From Terana coerulea (taxonomy: Eukaryota; Basidiomycota; Agaricomycetes; Polyporales; Phanerochaetaceae): a DNA stretch of 64,000 nt. Numbering within the stretch: the stretch's first letter is position 1; the number at the start of each line of letters is the position of its first letter. The notes beneath the pieces were generated by a model, which made no database searches, was not told the DNA's origin, and saw only the letters and a program-made list of their open reading frames with translations. The stretch covers positions 620,001-684,000 of the forward strand of contig JAKOGH010000042.1 in the NCBI GenBank assembly GCA_024811115.1, in the 5' to 3' direction. This document shows, one piece after another, positions 34,242 to 53,480 of the stretch. The position numbers and the translations under genes are program-made.

Positions 34242-35424
34242 ATGCATAAACTCCCAGAGTTTCTGGATCCTTTCGAGGAAACGCTACCCGGACAGCCCTC
34301 AACAGATCCAGTGAATTATCTAAGCGCCACTTTTCAACACACGCGTTTTCCTTCTCTCGCACACGTATACTGGTGGCCGAGCAACAATAATAGTAGAACG
34401 TGCCTCCTCTTTATCCCTGGTAAGGCTGGCTTGGATACTACTGCAGAAAATTGACATTAGCGTTGAATAGGTAACCCTGGATTATTGGATTGGTACACGC
34501 CCTTTCTCGCTGCCCTTCACACGAAAACCAACGAAAATCTAAATATCCTCGCCCATGCTTTCGTGGGACATACTCCGAAAGTTGACCGGAAAAACCAGAA
34601 CGCAGCAGCTACGTCTCTTGCGGCGCAGCTTGAGCATGTTCTTGAGGTAGTCGATGCAGTGCAGCAGTGTTATAGCCGGATCATCCTTGTTGGGCACAGT
34701 GTAGGCACTTGGGTAGCACTGCAGGTGAGCTGCTTATCACTCGGATTTGTCTCTTATGAACTGGCTGTGACAGGCACTGCGAGAGCGGCCGAAAGCCATC
34801 GAATCGCTTTTTTACTCTTTCCTACTCTTGCCAACATGGCTGATACTCCAAACGGCCGCCATCTCTCGGTGAGATATTTTCGTTTATGCTTCCGGAAGTG
34901 TTGCTTACTTTGCGGCTCTACTAGTGGTTATTCAAGTATCCTTTTCCTTGGGCGATCTCCCGCTTAACGCCCTTAACTTGGATGATACCTAAAAGACTAC
35001 TTGCACTAGGTTTCAGCGATTGGCCTACCTCACAGCTGACCGTGTTGCGTACCCTCATAGGGTCGCCTTCGACTGTCTACGCAGCTCTGAGCATGGCCCA
35101 CGATGAAATGCAGCAAATAAGGGCGCTAGACGAGGCATTGCTAAAGGAGTATAGTCATCGCATACACCTATATTTTGCAGAAGAAGATCGCTGGGTAGGA
35201 GAGCAACGAGAAATAATTCTTCAGGTATTTCATGGTGATGAGCGAAGTGTCAAGGTTGTACGGGGTCATGAGAACATCCCCCATGCATTTTGTATCAGTA
35301 CGTTGCTTCAATAGTTGTTTCATACGCATAGTGACTGATTTGCATGCATGCTACGGTAGACCATGGGGACGCAGTCGCTCATCAATGTCACGAGTGGCTT
35401 ATTAGTGGCGGCCTGCTAAATTGA
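34242..35424 (+). CDS. lipid droplet-associated hydrolase-like protein (LDAH family)
   Basis: An alpha/beta hydrolase related to animal LDAH, which sits on lipid droplets. Motifs: LLFIPGNPGLLDWYTPFL (HG-loop region), HAFVGHTP, the nucleophile elbow ILVGHSVGTW, LLFPTLANMADTPNG, LFKYPFPWAISRLTP, ALSMAHDEMQQIRALD, LYFAEEDRWVG (acid) and a C-terminal IPHAFCINHGD with the His. About 320 residues are encoded in five exons; the last intron joins AFCI to NHGD and the TGA is at 35422-35424. One T is missing in TTTTTT 34808-34813: without it the ALRERPKAIES frame does not connect to LLFPTLA. This is a likely assembly indel. The family's enzymatic substrate is debated. Confidence 0.85.
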
Positions 35425-35760
35425 CACTACTTATTGGAAGTTAACATTTGACTGTTGGTCACCATATGCATCACCTTGCAGGATAGAGATTGCTGTGTAT
35501 CACTTTAATTGGCAATTCCAGGCTTGATTTAATTGACGGCGGCCCTTAATTGCTCGTTAATGCACATGAATCTGAATCATGATTCATTCGACTCGGTGGG
35601 TGTGGCCCTCGAGCGTCTACAGACGGTTCGGCAACTGCCGTAAAGCACGAGGTCGCAATATTGCAGCAGACGACGCGCTGTTTCCTTCCTTCGCACCGCG
35701 TTCTCGACGCGACCTCGATGTCATAAACCTTCGTTCCTACTGTACATAAACTCCCAAATT
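35425..35760. other. intergenic spacer before the remodeller gene
   Basis: AT-rich sequence in the first half and C/G-rich sequence just before the ATG at 35761. No gene or clear motif was seen. Confidence 0.4.
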
Positions 35761-42335
<6,575 letters not shown>

Positions 42336-42661
42336 TATTTATGATACTCTTGGTTTATATCTTATTCTAGTTACAGTGGTGTAGAGCATGTGCCAATTAT
42401 AGTCAGAACATTTCTTCTTGATTTACCCCATTTGTGTCCGTGCACGACCGGATGTCGTGGCCAGCGGCAAGAGGGCTGCGCCGCTGCGGCAGTTGTTTCC
42501 CAGCGCCTGGCGTCAAAAATTGATTTAGCGGCGTGGGCTGGCGTCTTTGAAACGGAGGTGGCCTGCCTTGTCATGAACGCTCAAGAAACTCTAGCTGCCG
42601 GCCTGGGTATAAATTGGCAGACCTCTTGCCAATCTCCTCGAGTTGTCCCCGTCATAATTTG

Positions 42662-44006
42662 ATGGTCAAGGCGCAAGTCAAGGGCCTGAGCATGCAGTCG
42701 GATTCTTACCAATGGCCGTCACCGCCTCCAGGTGCGCTCATTATCCCAGCTGCCTGCGAGGCCTATGGGCCTTTGTTGACCTTTCTTTTCTCACGTGTCT
42801 CCCAGGTGCCAATATAAACCCTCCCCAACCGCCGTCTCAGCCACCCCCACCCCCTCCCAGCTTGAAACGACATCGCTCACCATCGCTGACATCCTCTGCA
42901 TCCACTGGGCATATGGACTCTCCCACACCTGCGCAGCTGCCACCGAAACCAAACATCTCCGGGGGAAATCATTCTCGAAGTCTTCATGCATAGGTCTCTC
43001 CGTTTTGCGGGTGCACCGATGAACGAGGATTCCGAGTACGGAGACAATGAACGTCTTGCTATCCTCGGAGAGAAGGTTTTGGAGGCCGCCGTGACTGACG
43101 CCTTATTCAGGATGCGACCCATGCTCGGTGGCAGGGACATCGAGGTATTGATTCGTTATCTTTCATATTGATGAGCGACCCTTACGTCCACTCCTCGCTC
43201 AGAAACGTCGCGACGACATGTTGTCTCCTACGAATGTGGAGAACTGGATCGTAGGCTACAAGCTTCCGAGACAAGCTGCGGTGTACCCCCGACGCCATGA
43301 AAAATCTCGGCGACCCGGAGGCAAGTGCATGCACGCTACCTAACATTCCCAAGCCGCTCACGTCATTCCAGGAAGTACAACTCTTATTCAATTCGTACGT
43401 CGGTGCTGTGTATGCTACTCAGGGTATGGTCGCCGTCCAGAACTGGATTGGCGCGCTAGTCGATCCCGACTACACGCCAGTTGCGCCTCCGGACGTCGAC
43501 ATGGACCCTTTACACAGCGCCAAGAAGGTCAAGATGGAGCCGTTCAGCTCTGCGTTCTCCGGTTTGCAGACTCCGATGAATATGACCCCGGAGCCGTCGA
43601 TGTCTATGTCGCCCCCGCCTCCGACTTCCGCCCCTCCGCCGCTCCCGAACCCTCTGGCGCCCGCTCAGCCGCACACAGCTTTCCTTCCCATTTTCAATCA
43701 GACCGCAAATCAGCGGAGAATGTTCGTGGAGTATCCTGCACAGTTCTCCGGCCCTGCGCATGCTGGGAAGTGGGCAGTGAAGTGTGTTGGTGAGCACATC
43801 CGAATACACTGCCTCGCGGTTGGTGCCTGAATAACATGCGCCTCTGCAGTCAATGGTATCGAGAAAGGAGCCGGTGCTGGTGCTAGCAAGCAGCTTGCAA
43901 AGGAAGAGGCCGCTAAACAAGCGTATTTTGCCATGGGCTGGGCTCCGCGTGAGTGCCTGCGAATGTTCTATCTTTGGCCCATCTAACAGCTGGCACAGGT
44001 GGATAA
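42662..44006 (+). CDS. RNase III-like domain plus dsRNA-binding domain protein
   Basis: A Pro-rich N-terminal region (PPQPPSQPPPPPPS) leads into a degenerate RNase III fold (EIILEVFMHRSLRFAG...NERLAILGEKVLEAAV). A helical region follows (VQLLFNSYVGAVYATQG), then a Pro-rich linker and a C-terminal dsRBD (KWAVKCVVNGIEKGAGAGASK QLAKEEAAKQAYFAM). In active RNase III the signature is NERLEFLGD; here the second Glu is Ala and the Asp is Glu, so catalysis is doubtful. It may bind dsRNA without cutting it. Two one-base insertions break the frame: GGGGG 42961-42965 and about 43262-43268. An intron at 43321-43371 uses a consensus GC donor (GAG/gcaagt). The start may instead be the ATG at 42692. It follows the remodeller head-to-tail with about 330 bp between them. 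Confidence 0.75.
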
Positions 44007-44446
44007 ACATTACTAGCATGGATGGATCACCACATTTGTACCCTTGTACTCTAGCCCTTGCCGCAGGTCGCATTGCAGCTATGGTCTGCTGCAATGTCGA
44101 CCTCTGGCTTAATCTTCACGGGCCCAGAGCCTTCATGAATGAGATTGAGTTGCTAGAATACAACGGTACAACCGTTCCACTCAGCGGTAAGTGAACGTGG
44201 GGCCCCTGTCCCTCTAGCAGACGCTTTACCGAGCAGGGGTCTCACCTTCACTTACGGAAGATTGGATCCCAGGGCTCTCCGAGTCCGTGGTGGTGAGTAC
44301 ATGGTAGTGAAGTCATCCACGCTGATTTCAGCCCCATAGCCTGCTCGCGTGAACGTGTTGTTGAATGGCGTGTGTAGTACACACATCATAGTATTTTTCT
44401 GTTTTGCTACGCTCTGAATGATTATGACCGTAACCTCGAATCGAGG
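44007..44446. other. convergent 3' flanks
   Basis: This spacer separates the ends of the RNase III-like gene (+) and the hexosaminidase gene (-). No separate gene was seen. Confidence 0.45.
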
Positions 44447-47270
44447 TCATTTCGCTCCTCCACGAGAAATGCGTGAGATGTTCTGCACCCCGTCCCAAAG
44501 CTCAAACGTCTCGACGTCGATCCCCGCGTTCCCAATCTGCTGCACCGGTGCAACGAACGCCATGGGCTGCAGCTCCGTGGTGCCATCGATCGCAATGACG
44601 AACTCTCCCGCATAGTCCCCGTCCACCCAGGCTGCGGTGCCGTTCCGCGTACCGACCAAGATGATTTCGTGCGAAGCCGCGGAGGAGCTGGACGGCAGAG
44701 TGTAGTTGGCGAGGCCGTAGACGATGTTCGTCGAGTTGAACGCCAGCGTGGTCCCGCCTCCAGACGGCAAGAACCCAAACGCGGAATCGGGGCCGGACAG
44801 CAGCACGCCGGACGGCTGCGCAGCGCGCGCGGAGATGAGGAGCGTATAGTCGGGGCCCTTGCTTCCCAGGGGCGTATGCACCGCGCCGCCCCGGAAGCGC
44901 GCGTCATATCCGTTCCCACTCGTGTCCCGCACCACGGCGCCGTCGCTTGCGCGGCCAGACAATGCATACCGGGCGATGACGTCCGTCTTGCTGGGAATCC
45001 GCCGGTCCATGTTCTGTCCTGGGGCGCGCGCCGCGAGCACGGGGAAGGCCTGCAGGAACTGGGCGTGCGTGAGGTGGTTGGGGCGGGAGGCGGCCTGCCA
45101 GTTCGCCGCGGCGATGACGGGCAGGCCGTCCCTTACGGCGTAGTAGGCTTCGAGCGGGGTAGAAGCGTTAGGGCCGTGGTCGTTCCAGACGGCCTACAAG
45201 AAAAAGTTAGAGACTATTGCGACCAAGCTTCGTTTGCGCAGGCTGACCATGATGGAGCCCATGAGCAACGGCTCTGCGATGGTAGGATTGTTAGAAGCAT
45301 TTCCTGACAAGTCAGCTGTAAGTATGCGTCGCTTGCTAGCAAGCAGTAGAAGTCAACATGCCTCGGTCGAAGACATGAGGGTCCCAAATGCCACCCGTAT
45401 TCACGTTTGCACCATCCCAGAGACGCGTTTGGTTCAGCCGTTCAGGGTATGCGCCGGGCTAACAATAACATCGGTTAGTTTGCCATATATACACTCCCAA
45501 GCAGAAAATTCACCGTTGGCGGCTGCTTCACCACGATGTAATGGAACGCATCGTCGCTGGTTCGGAGCGTTAATCGCCACAACGGGTGCTGACTGCGCTA
45601 ACGAACCTGTTGATAACATCATATCCTTCGCGTATCAGGCCGAAAGGGTCCCCTTCAAAGAACTCCCTGGGGTAAGGGTCAGGAATTACTCTTGACTACT
45701 AGGAAAGGGGCCGTGTTACCAGTGCTGCTTGATAACCTTCTTGCTCACGGATGTCGTGTTGGATGGCTCATTGGTGCTCCATATGCGAATTTTCTTCCCT
45801 GATTCGGCTTGGATGAAAGCATCCTGTGCAGGTACTTAGATGTTCCGTCATCACTCCGACTCGTACGACATACCATATCATTGACGAAGTTGTTGTAATC
45901 ATCGGCGAGGTCAGCGTCGTATTCGTCTGCGCCGATAGACACTTGCTCTATACACAACAGTTAGAGCACGTTTCACGCGTCGATGAAAGCGGCATACTGC
46001 TGTGGAACCACGGCAGAAATTCTGTAAAGTTTGCTCCTAATCAGTCACAGTTGGCAGAACGTGGCGATGTGCTCACCTTTCCAGATAGCCTTCACCGTCG
46101 GGACCGTCTCAGGAATTGTTATATTGAGTAAGGTTGGATCCGACGACAGCGCAAGCTCAGGCTTCCATTGAGTTACGACCAGCGCATGGCCAGGCTGTCA
46201 CATTGTATGAGACGGCTTGGCCTGCACCTGACACGGCTGTGCACATACCGACTCTATCTCTGGAACAACCTGAGTGTGGCAAATGATCTCGTCAGAAGGC
46301 AGGAGATGCTGGGAAGACTCTGCACGCACTGTGACGCCACGACGAGCGCAGGTTTGTTGGAAGTCATCAAACTCACTCCTGGAGTATGTTTCGTTCACAT
46401 GCGGTATCAGACCGGCCAGGGCTGGGTTCTCAGAGTGTAAACGAAAGCGCGCGTAGGCATTCGGATGACCCATCGGGTTGACATTGTCCGATAGATGGAC
46501 ATGCTAAGACAACGAGGAATATTGGTAAGCCCAGCGAGGACAGTCAGACGGGACTTTGCTTACGAATTCGCTCATCTTAAACCAGGAGACATAAGCACAC
46601 ATTTCTTTCAAGAACGATATCGGGTACCAATGCCGTCCGACATCTGCGATAAATTCCGACGGTCAGCAAAGGTCAGACATCCGAATCGGAGATCACGGCA
46701 ACTCGCACCAAGCATAATGCCCCGTGTGGGCCAGTCTGGTTGGTCCCGAATGACCGAGCTCGGGAATGAGCCGTTGGTCTGGACGAGGCCCTGCAGCAGT
46801 GTGCGGGTGCCCCAGAACACGCCCTTCGCGCCCGCACCGGTGATCCTGACATTGCGCGCAGTAACGGCCATCTCGTAACCTTCTGTACTGGGAACGCCGC
46901 TGGCTGAGGTGCTGTTCAGCCCAGACGACAGCGTGAGAAAGACATAGTCCGCGAAGGAGGACATAGCGGATGTGGATATCGCAGAGACCACGGGCGCAGT
47001 GCCCGGGAACAACTCCTGGACATCCGACGCGAATGTATCGGCAAACTGCTGCAGCGTAGGGGGTATGAGAGTCAGGCCATCGTCAACGGATGTATTTGCA
47101 AAGTTTTTGTCGACTAGGATATGCAGGGTGTGGGGTAATTTGAAGCATACCGCCTGGGCGTGAGATTCAACAGAGTGTACGGCAGGAACCAGCGGCGGTA
47201 GGGGTGTTACGGTCGTTCCGCTTTGAGATACCGCGCGAAGGACTACAGAAAACAGAGGCCAGCTGGGCAT
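44447..47270 (-). CDS. GH20 beta-N-acetylhexosaminidase with C-terminal laminin-G-like domain
   Basis: Predicted to remove terminal GlcNAc or GalNAc from chitin fragments or glycans. The N-terminal GH20b domain ends in GYEMAVTARNVRITG...GVFWGTRTLLQGL. The barrel has DQPDWPTRGIML, the GRHWYPISFLKEM strand, SEFHVHLSDN, VVPEIESPGHALV, the catalytic pair in VSIGADEYDADL, RLWDGANVNTGG and SIMAVWNDHGPN. After NMDRRIPSK a jelly-roll domain follows (DTSGNGYDARFRGGA...SGPDSAFGF...GTRNGTAAWVDGDYAGEF), typical of LamG/concanavalin-like folds. About 14 exons, including a 34-nt intron and a GC-AG intron (45304-45361). No clear signal peptide is visible at 47270, and in-frame ATGs at 47279 and 47300 exist, so the true first exon may lie further upstream. 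Confidence 0.85.
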
Positions 47271-47300
47271 ATACACCATATTGACTGGGATACACGTCAC

Positions 47301-48892
47301 TGCTTGGCCGCGATGTTCAGTGTCGATTGGCTATGGGTTTGTGGCGTAGCGCTACGCACCCGCGATAATCTCGGCGTGTTCAGTCTACAGCGGGTTACAG
47401 TGCGAGCCTCCAGTAATTCTGTGAATGATATGTTTGAGCAGTCGCTCTAACCACCAACCAGATGGCTTACATCGATGTGGACGGCGTACGTCGACTTGGA
47501 GAGGTTATCTCAGTCCACAAAATACAGATATAAGCACAATAGTTCACACGGAGAACACGTGCAGCATGACCGCAAGCCACTTCGTATCAGCTTCTTTATG
47601 TCGGCAGCGTACGTGCAGAATTGAGAGCGGCGTGCAGCTGACTCGATATGCCTTCATCCTCCGTGGCCAAGTCCTTCAAAGCCGTCGGCAACTCACATGG
47701 ACGGGGTATTAATTCGATAACTTACGGTCTTGCACGGATGCGGAGTGCTCTGCGCGCGTAGGTCATCCAAAAAGGAACTACTCACGACCATAGATGAATG
47801 ATAACGCTGCGTTTAGAGACTCTGCGATTGTGGTTGGATCTGCGAGTCCGACGGCATGCCACGGTGCCAGTAGCTAGCTGTGCGGCCGCAAACACTCCTG
47901 ACCACACTGTGAACAACCCGTGGCCTGCCCCCGAGTCGCTCCGGATACTATAGTCTTGAGTGTGTCTCAGCTCACTGGCATGAACCACCGTGCCGCGAAA
48001 TATTGGAAACCTACCAGCGAATTAATGACGTACATGACTGAGAAATTATGACACTCACAATTGCCGAACCGGACCACCGTGGACGACGGGAGACATGAAA
48101 TAAGAGGGATCTCGCCACATCTCCTAGGATGACGTTTCGGGAGATGACCGCAGTTGCATCATGCATGCAGTTACAGCGCTGTTTGGGGATAGGTTCAGGC
48201 ACTCAGCCTCTCAGCCTCACCATGAATTCGCCGTACGAACGGTAGTACGCTGTACGCATAGGCACTTCATATGCGGCTCTCTCACAGCCATTGACACTGC
48301 CAACGCATGCCTCTACTCCAGTCGACGTATCGCTCAAGGTAGCGCAGCCTCTGGATCACTGGATATCTGGAAAAGTGGAGGAATGGATGGACGGATGTTG
48401 AGCGCATGCTCGGCTGTACTTGGTCGTATGAGTAATCGTCGACTCGGGATAGCCTTTGAGTCAATCGGTATCGCGAGGGATTCCGTTCACATACCTCCGG
48501 AACCGCCATACAAGGCGGCGTTCCCTTAAAAAAATACCAGCCGAAGTATAGAAATATATAAGAGCGCACTTACTGCATACGTTGGCACTCGAGACAGGCA
48601 TAAGGTGCGCAGCTGGGCTCAAGTTGCAGCAGAGACAGCAGACGGGGTAAGATTGGACCCCGAGGATCCCGATATTACTCACCAAGGACCTCCGGCCGAC
48701 CCCGAGCACTGCTGCTTTGTCACGTGTATATTGTAACAGTTTTGCTTACGCGCTCCGAGTCCGAAGCAGAGCTCTTCACTCTCGCTGACCCTTCCGAGGC
48801 CACCGACACTCACCTCCGGACCACGACATTCTCACTGTCGACTACCGGTCCCATCCACACCGTTCATCGTGACGACCACATCCTTTTCCACG
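47301..48892. other. 1.6-kb intergenic region, no gene seen
   Basis: Located between divergent hexosaminidase and Rad5-like genes. Short open frames on both strands show no domain or splice support. A missing 5' exon of the hexosaminidase gene could lie in the left part. No tRNA, transposon ends or repeats were recognised. Confidence 0.45.
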
Positions 48893-51800
48893 ATGTCCGA
48901 GACCACCCAAGCCACCACCTTCGCTCAGGCGCTACCTTCCCCTGCCCACTGCCCGACTAATTCAATAGACCTCACAGGCCTCGACGACGACTCCGATTAC
49001 CCTACGCGTTGCGATAGAAAACAGAAGCGTTTTTGTGCTGCCAGCCGTGCATTCAATGCTGCATGCGAAACGCCTAATGCTACTCTCAGTTCCGCGAATC
49101 CCAGGCCACCATACCACTCTGGTTTATCCCCTGCCATGTCCACCTCTTCGCTACAGCCGGACAATCACCCACTACCGTTTCCTCAGAACAGCCCTTACTC
49201 TACGATGGGACCCCCTCCCGCTCCTAATTCATTTACTGGAACCCTTCGTCCTGCATTTACTGGGCCGTCGGATTCGTCCGCCTTCTTTCCAAGAGCTGTC
49301 CAAATACAAGCAGGACCGTCCGCTCTGGCCACTCCTCAGCCTCTGGCCGGCCCACGTCCAATGTCGCGTACAGCATCACCCTCGACACTGTCAACATCTT
49401 ATGCTCAGCCTCACGCTGTTTCCCGCCAGGTGATTGATCTCACCGCTTCCCCTTCACCGCCCCCCACGGCCCGTCCATCTTCCCAACAAGCTCAGATCCA
49501 ACAAGGCCAACAAATTCAACAAGGCCAACCACAGCTGCCGCCGGACCTCCCACCGAAGACCCCAGTCTGTATTGGGCAATTGACGGTTACCGCACTTGTA
49601 CTTTACCCTATCCCCTACCTTCTGCCCCAACATACCAGTTCTATCGAATCGGAATGGGCACCGGTTCGCATGAACTATGAACACAACTCGTCGAAGGAGT
49701 GCTCGGAGACAATTCATATCCGGACGCCAAATACGAATTCCCCGGATGGGCAGCCCGCCCAGGGAGAGAACTTTGGCGTCGTTGAGCAGAAGGTCGCGAC
49801 ATATTTGGGGCCGATGCTGGGGAAGGGTCTCATTCGCCTAGATGGCAAAGTCCGCAGAGGTCCACCCAATGTGAGTACCGCTGGATCGCGTATTCTGTCT
49901 GCGCTGACGCCTTAGCAGCTACCTATTCTTCCGCTATCTTTATTGGTATATACTCCGAAAGGCAACATCAACGTAGTCGCCAGTTATCTTCACCAGCGTG
50001 GTCTATTCCTTGACCACCCTACGTTACCAGCAGACCAACATCGCCTCAGAACGCAACACTACTTCAACCCTCATAATCCACCACCGGGAGGACATAGCCG
50101 CTCCCTCCTGGGAGCTAATGGCAGACCAGGCTACGCAGGTCCTGGTGGAAGCAGTCTTGGGAAGTGGAACATGGTTGGGAAGAGCGTGGAAGTGCAGAGG
50201 AGTCAGGTGGACGAGGTCTTCAAGAGCATGAAGGATGGTGATGAACTTCCGGAAACGGAACCTCGTACGTGCCCTCTATTGACGTTTTAGTCGAGTTTTG
50301 GGTCGGATATAGCACTAACATCTCTTCTTTCACAGCGCCGGAAGTAGCGACGAAATTGTATCCTCATCAGAAGAAGGCCCTCACCTTCATGCTTGAACGC
50401 GAGTACGAGAAACATGGCGCTGTCAGCCATTCCCTATGGCAAGAACGAGTCAATCCCATCAGCCAAGAAAGGTCATGGTTCCACCTCATTACACAAAAGG
50501 AGGTTTTCGAAGAACCGCCTATTGCTAGAGGTGCCATCCTAGCGGACGACGTAAGTCTACTTTGTCTGCCATCCAGAAGACGTTGCAGCTCATTCCGTGT
50601 GTTCTAGATGGGTCTCGGCAAGACTATCTCCTGTGTCGCGTTACTCGCGGCGACTCTTTCTTCAGCACAGCAGTTCGCAGCTTCCCCGCTAGAGTGCCCG
50701 AAGGCACTACCGCCACCTGAACCTGCACTGACAGCCGATCATTTCGCTGGCAGTGTGTGGGGTATGCCTCAACCTTCGACCGAGGCCACGTCTGGCAAGG
50801 GCAAGGGCAAGGCGGCGCGGCAGGATGAGAAGCTTGAAGCGGAATACGTGCGACTGTCTCGTCTCAAGATCAAGTCTCGTGCGACCCTCATCGTCAGTCC
50901 GCTCTCCACCGTGTCCAACTGGGAGGAGCAATTCAGAGATCACTGGCGTGGGGAAGTGGAAATTGTGGGAGGTTCGGGGGACAGTGCTCAGCTGCGATGG
51001 CTCCCGCTGTGCCTCCTGCATCTTCCCTCTTCACAGGGGTCTGCGTTCGAGGCCAAGCCGGACGTCAAGGCAGTCGCGCGTCGCCCCCGCGAGGGCAGGC
51101 CTCTACGCGTCTACGTCTACCACGGGAACGCGAGGAAGCCAGACCCTGCGTTCCTGGCAGATTTCGATGCCGTTATCACGACATACTCCACGCTGGCCGT
51201 CGAGTACTCCAAGCAGTCGAAGAGTGTTGAAGGGTTTTGTGAGGATGAGGAGGAGGCGGGTGCCAGTAGCGAGGGTTACGTGGAGACGGATGAGAGGGGC
51301 AACCAGATCATCAAGCTGCCGAAGCCCAAGAAAACTGGCGCGAAGAAGAGGAAGAACCCGCTTGCAGCGGCCTCGTCGAAGCGAGCAGTCCTCTACAAAG
51401 CGTCTACTGGTTCAGGGTCGTTCTGGACGAGGCACAGTGAGTACACTGCACCGGTTCGCGGTGAACATGCGCTGATTTGGCCTTCAGTTCGATAAAGGAA
51501 GTCAGCACCGTCGCGTGTCGTGCCTGCTGTGATCTGATCGCCGACCGTCGCTTGTGCCTCACCGGTACCCCGGTTCAGAACAAGCTCGATGACGTCTACG
51601 CGCTGCTGAAGTTCTTGCGGCTGGAACCGTTCGACGAGAAGGCCATCTGGACGGAGTTCATCGGTAGCCCTGTGAAGTATGGCCAGGCCCTCGGCGTTGC
51701 GCGCTTGCAGAGTATCATGAAGTGCATCACGCTCCGTCGGACAAAGGAGTCGAAGGCCGAGAACGGGCAGAAGATTTTGTCGCTTCCGCCACGACGTGAC

Positions 51801-53310
51801 GAGCTGCGGTACCTCAAGTTTGATGAGAACGAGCAGGCCATCTACGATCAGTTTTTCACCGAGTCGAAGGCCGAGTTCAATGAGCTGTCCAACAAGAACG
51901 AGGTTATGAAGAACTACGTCGGTATCCTCCAGAAGATCCTTCGGCTGCGGCAGATTTGCGACCACTACGAGCTCGTCATGAACAAGGGTGCGGGCCTGAT
52001 AGGCGACCTGCAGTCTGGAGACGCACCGAACTGGGAGCACTTGACTACACTCATCAGCAAGGATGGCATCGACACACCGCGGGCTACGGCGGTCTTTTTG
52101 CTGCTCCGGGAGGCCGGCACTGCTCAGTGCGTCGACTGCGGGTACGAGCTGGGCGTCCCCACCGAAGACGCGGAAGGCGACGCGTGCAACGGATACGACG
52201 CGGAGGCGTCCGCCGCACCCAAACGTGGCCGGAAGCCCAAGGCCGCCGCGTCCCGCGCGTCGACGCGCCAGAACAGCCCTGCGAACGCCGTGCACGCGAT
52301 CATCACCCGGTGCCAGCACCTCTTCTGCGTGGGCTGCTTCCGCAACTCCAGCTTCCCGGGCTGGCCGAACGTCCCGCCGGAGACGCACCACTCGTGCGCG
52401 GTGTGCCAGGCCGCGCTGGGCGCTCACGACGTGGTCGACTTGTTGCCGGCCACGCTGGGGACCGACGCGCCCAGCGAAGAAGAAGCCGACGAAGCGCGAG
52501 AAGCGGCAGAAGGGCGTGGTGTCTCTCGAGACTTTGCACCTGTCTACGAAGATCCGCGCGCTGCTCACGGACCTCATGCCGTTCTCGAGGGCAAACCCAA
52601 ATTCGGCCAACTACGACCCGTCGTCCATCGAGGTCGAGATGGTCGACAACGAGGGCAATAGCCTCGATGACGGCATTGTCAAGACTGTCGTGTTGTGAGT
52701 GCACACTTTCCTGGGTATCCTCTCGCTGATCTCTTTTTCTCCTGCAGCTCGCAGTGGACGTCCATGCTTGACAAGTGAGTGTTCGTTTTTACGCGTTTTG
52801 GGGCTCAGCTGACTGTCCACTCGTCTCTAGGATCGAGGATGCGCTCGAAGCGGCAAATATCCGTTACGATCGCTTGGACGGGACCATGAAGCGTGACGAC
52901 CGCACGCGCGCTATGGAGGCATTGAAGCATGACCCCGCTTGCGAAGTCCTTCTGGTTAGCTTGAAGGCCGGTGGAGTTGGTCTGAACCTCACGGCTGCGC
53001 AACGGGTCTACCTCATGGATCCTTACTGGAATCCTGCCGTAGAAAACCAGGCGGTCGATCGGATTGTGAGTCTTCTGCCTATCAATCTGACAGCAATGCA
53101 TTAATCTTACTGTCAAATAGCATCGACTCGGTCAAACCAAGCCTGTCACTACCGTGAAGCTGATCATAGAGAAGTCTATCGAAGACCGTTTGCTTGCCGT
53201 CCAACGGAAGAAGACCGAGCTGGCCAACATGACGCTCAGTCAGAATTACACGAAGGCAGAGATCCTGCAAAGACGGATGGAAGAGCTCAGTGCGCTGTTC
53301 GGTGGCTAAT
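48893..53310 (+). CDS. Rad5/HLTF-type SNF2 helicase with RING finger
   Basis: A predicted DNA-repair translocase and E3 ubiquitin ligase of the Rad5/SMARCA3 group, acting in replication-fork damage tolerance. A Ser/Pro/Gln-rich N-terminal tail starts at MSETTQATTF. A HIRAN-like region follows (KTPVCIGQLTVTALVLYP), then LYPHQKKALTFMLERE, MGLGKTISCVALLA, STVSNWEEQF, VLDEAHSIKE, LTGTPVQNKLDD, LRRTKES and a RING inserted between the ATPase lobes (CVDCGYEL...CQHLFCVGCF...CAVC). The helicase C lobe has VVFSQWTSMLD, SLKAGGVGLNLTAAQRV and QAVDRIHRLGQTKPV, ending SALFGG and TAA. About 1,340 residues. Two frame defects: a missing base near 51379-51392 before the DEAH motif, and an extra C in CCC 52471-52473. 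The ATG at 48893 is the first in frame. Confidence 0.88.
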
Positions 53311-53480
53311 ACGGAGTATACTTCTTTTCTTACTGTCTCTTGGACTCGTCGTTACGATTTCTTGCTGTGTAGCTATTCGCAATGCTGTGTTTGTTTACAA
53401 TAGTGTAGTAAATTAGAATCAAAGACAATACCAGTATACATTATACGATACGATGGACGAGCACTGCTACGGATGAGAGC

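Noticed and set aside
47301..48892. Open frames of 60-120 codons as genes
   Set aside because: No start context, domain, or splice-supported extension; similar frames occur on both strands.
51393..52610. 405-codon open frame antisense to the Rad5-like gene
   Set aside because: It lies opposite a GC-rich conserved helicase exon and has no domain of its own; it is a codon-bias shadow.
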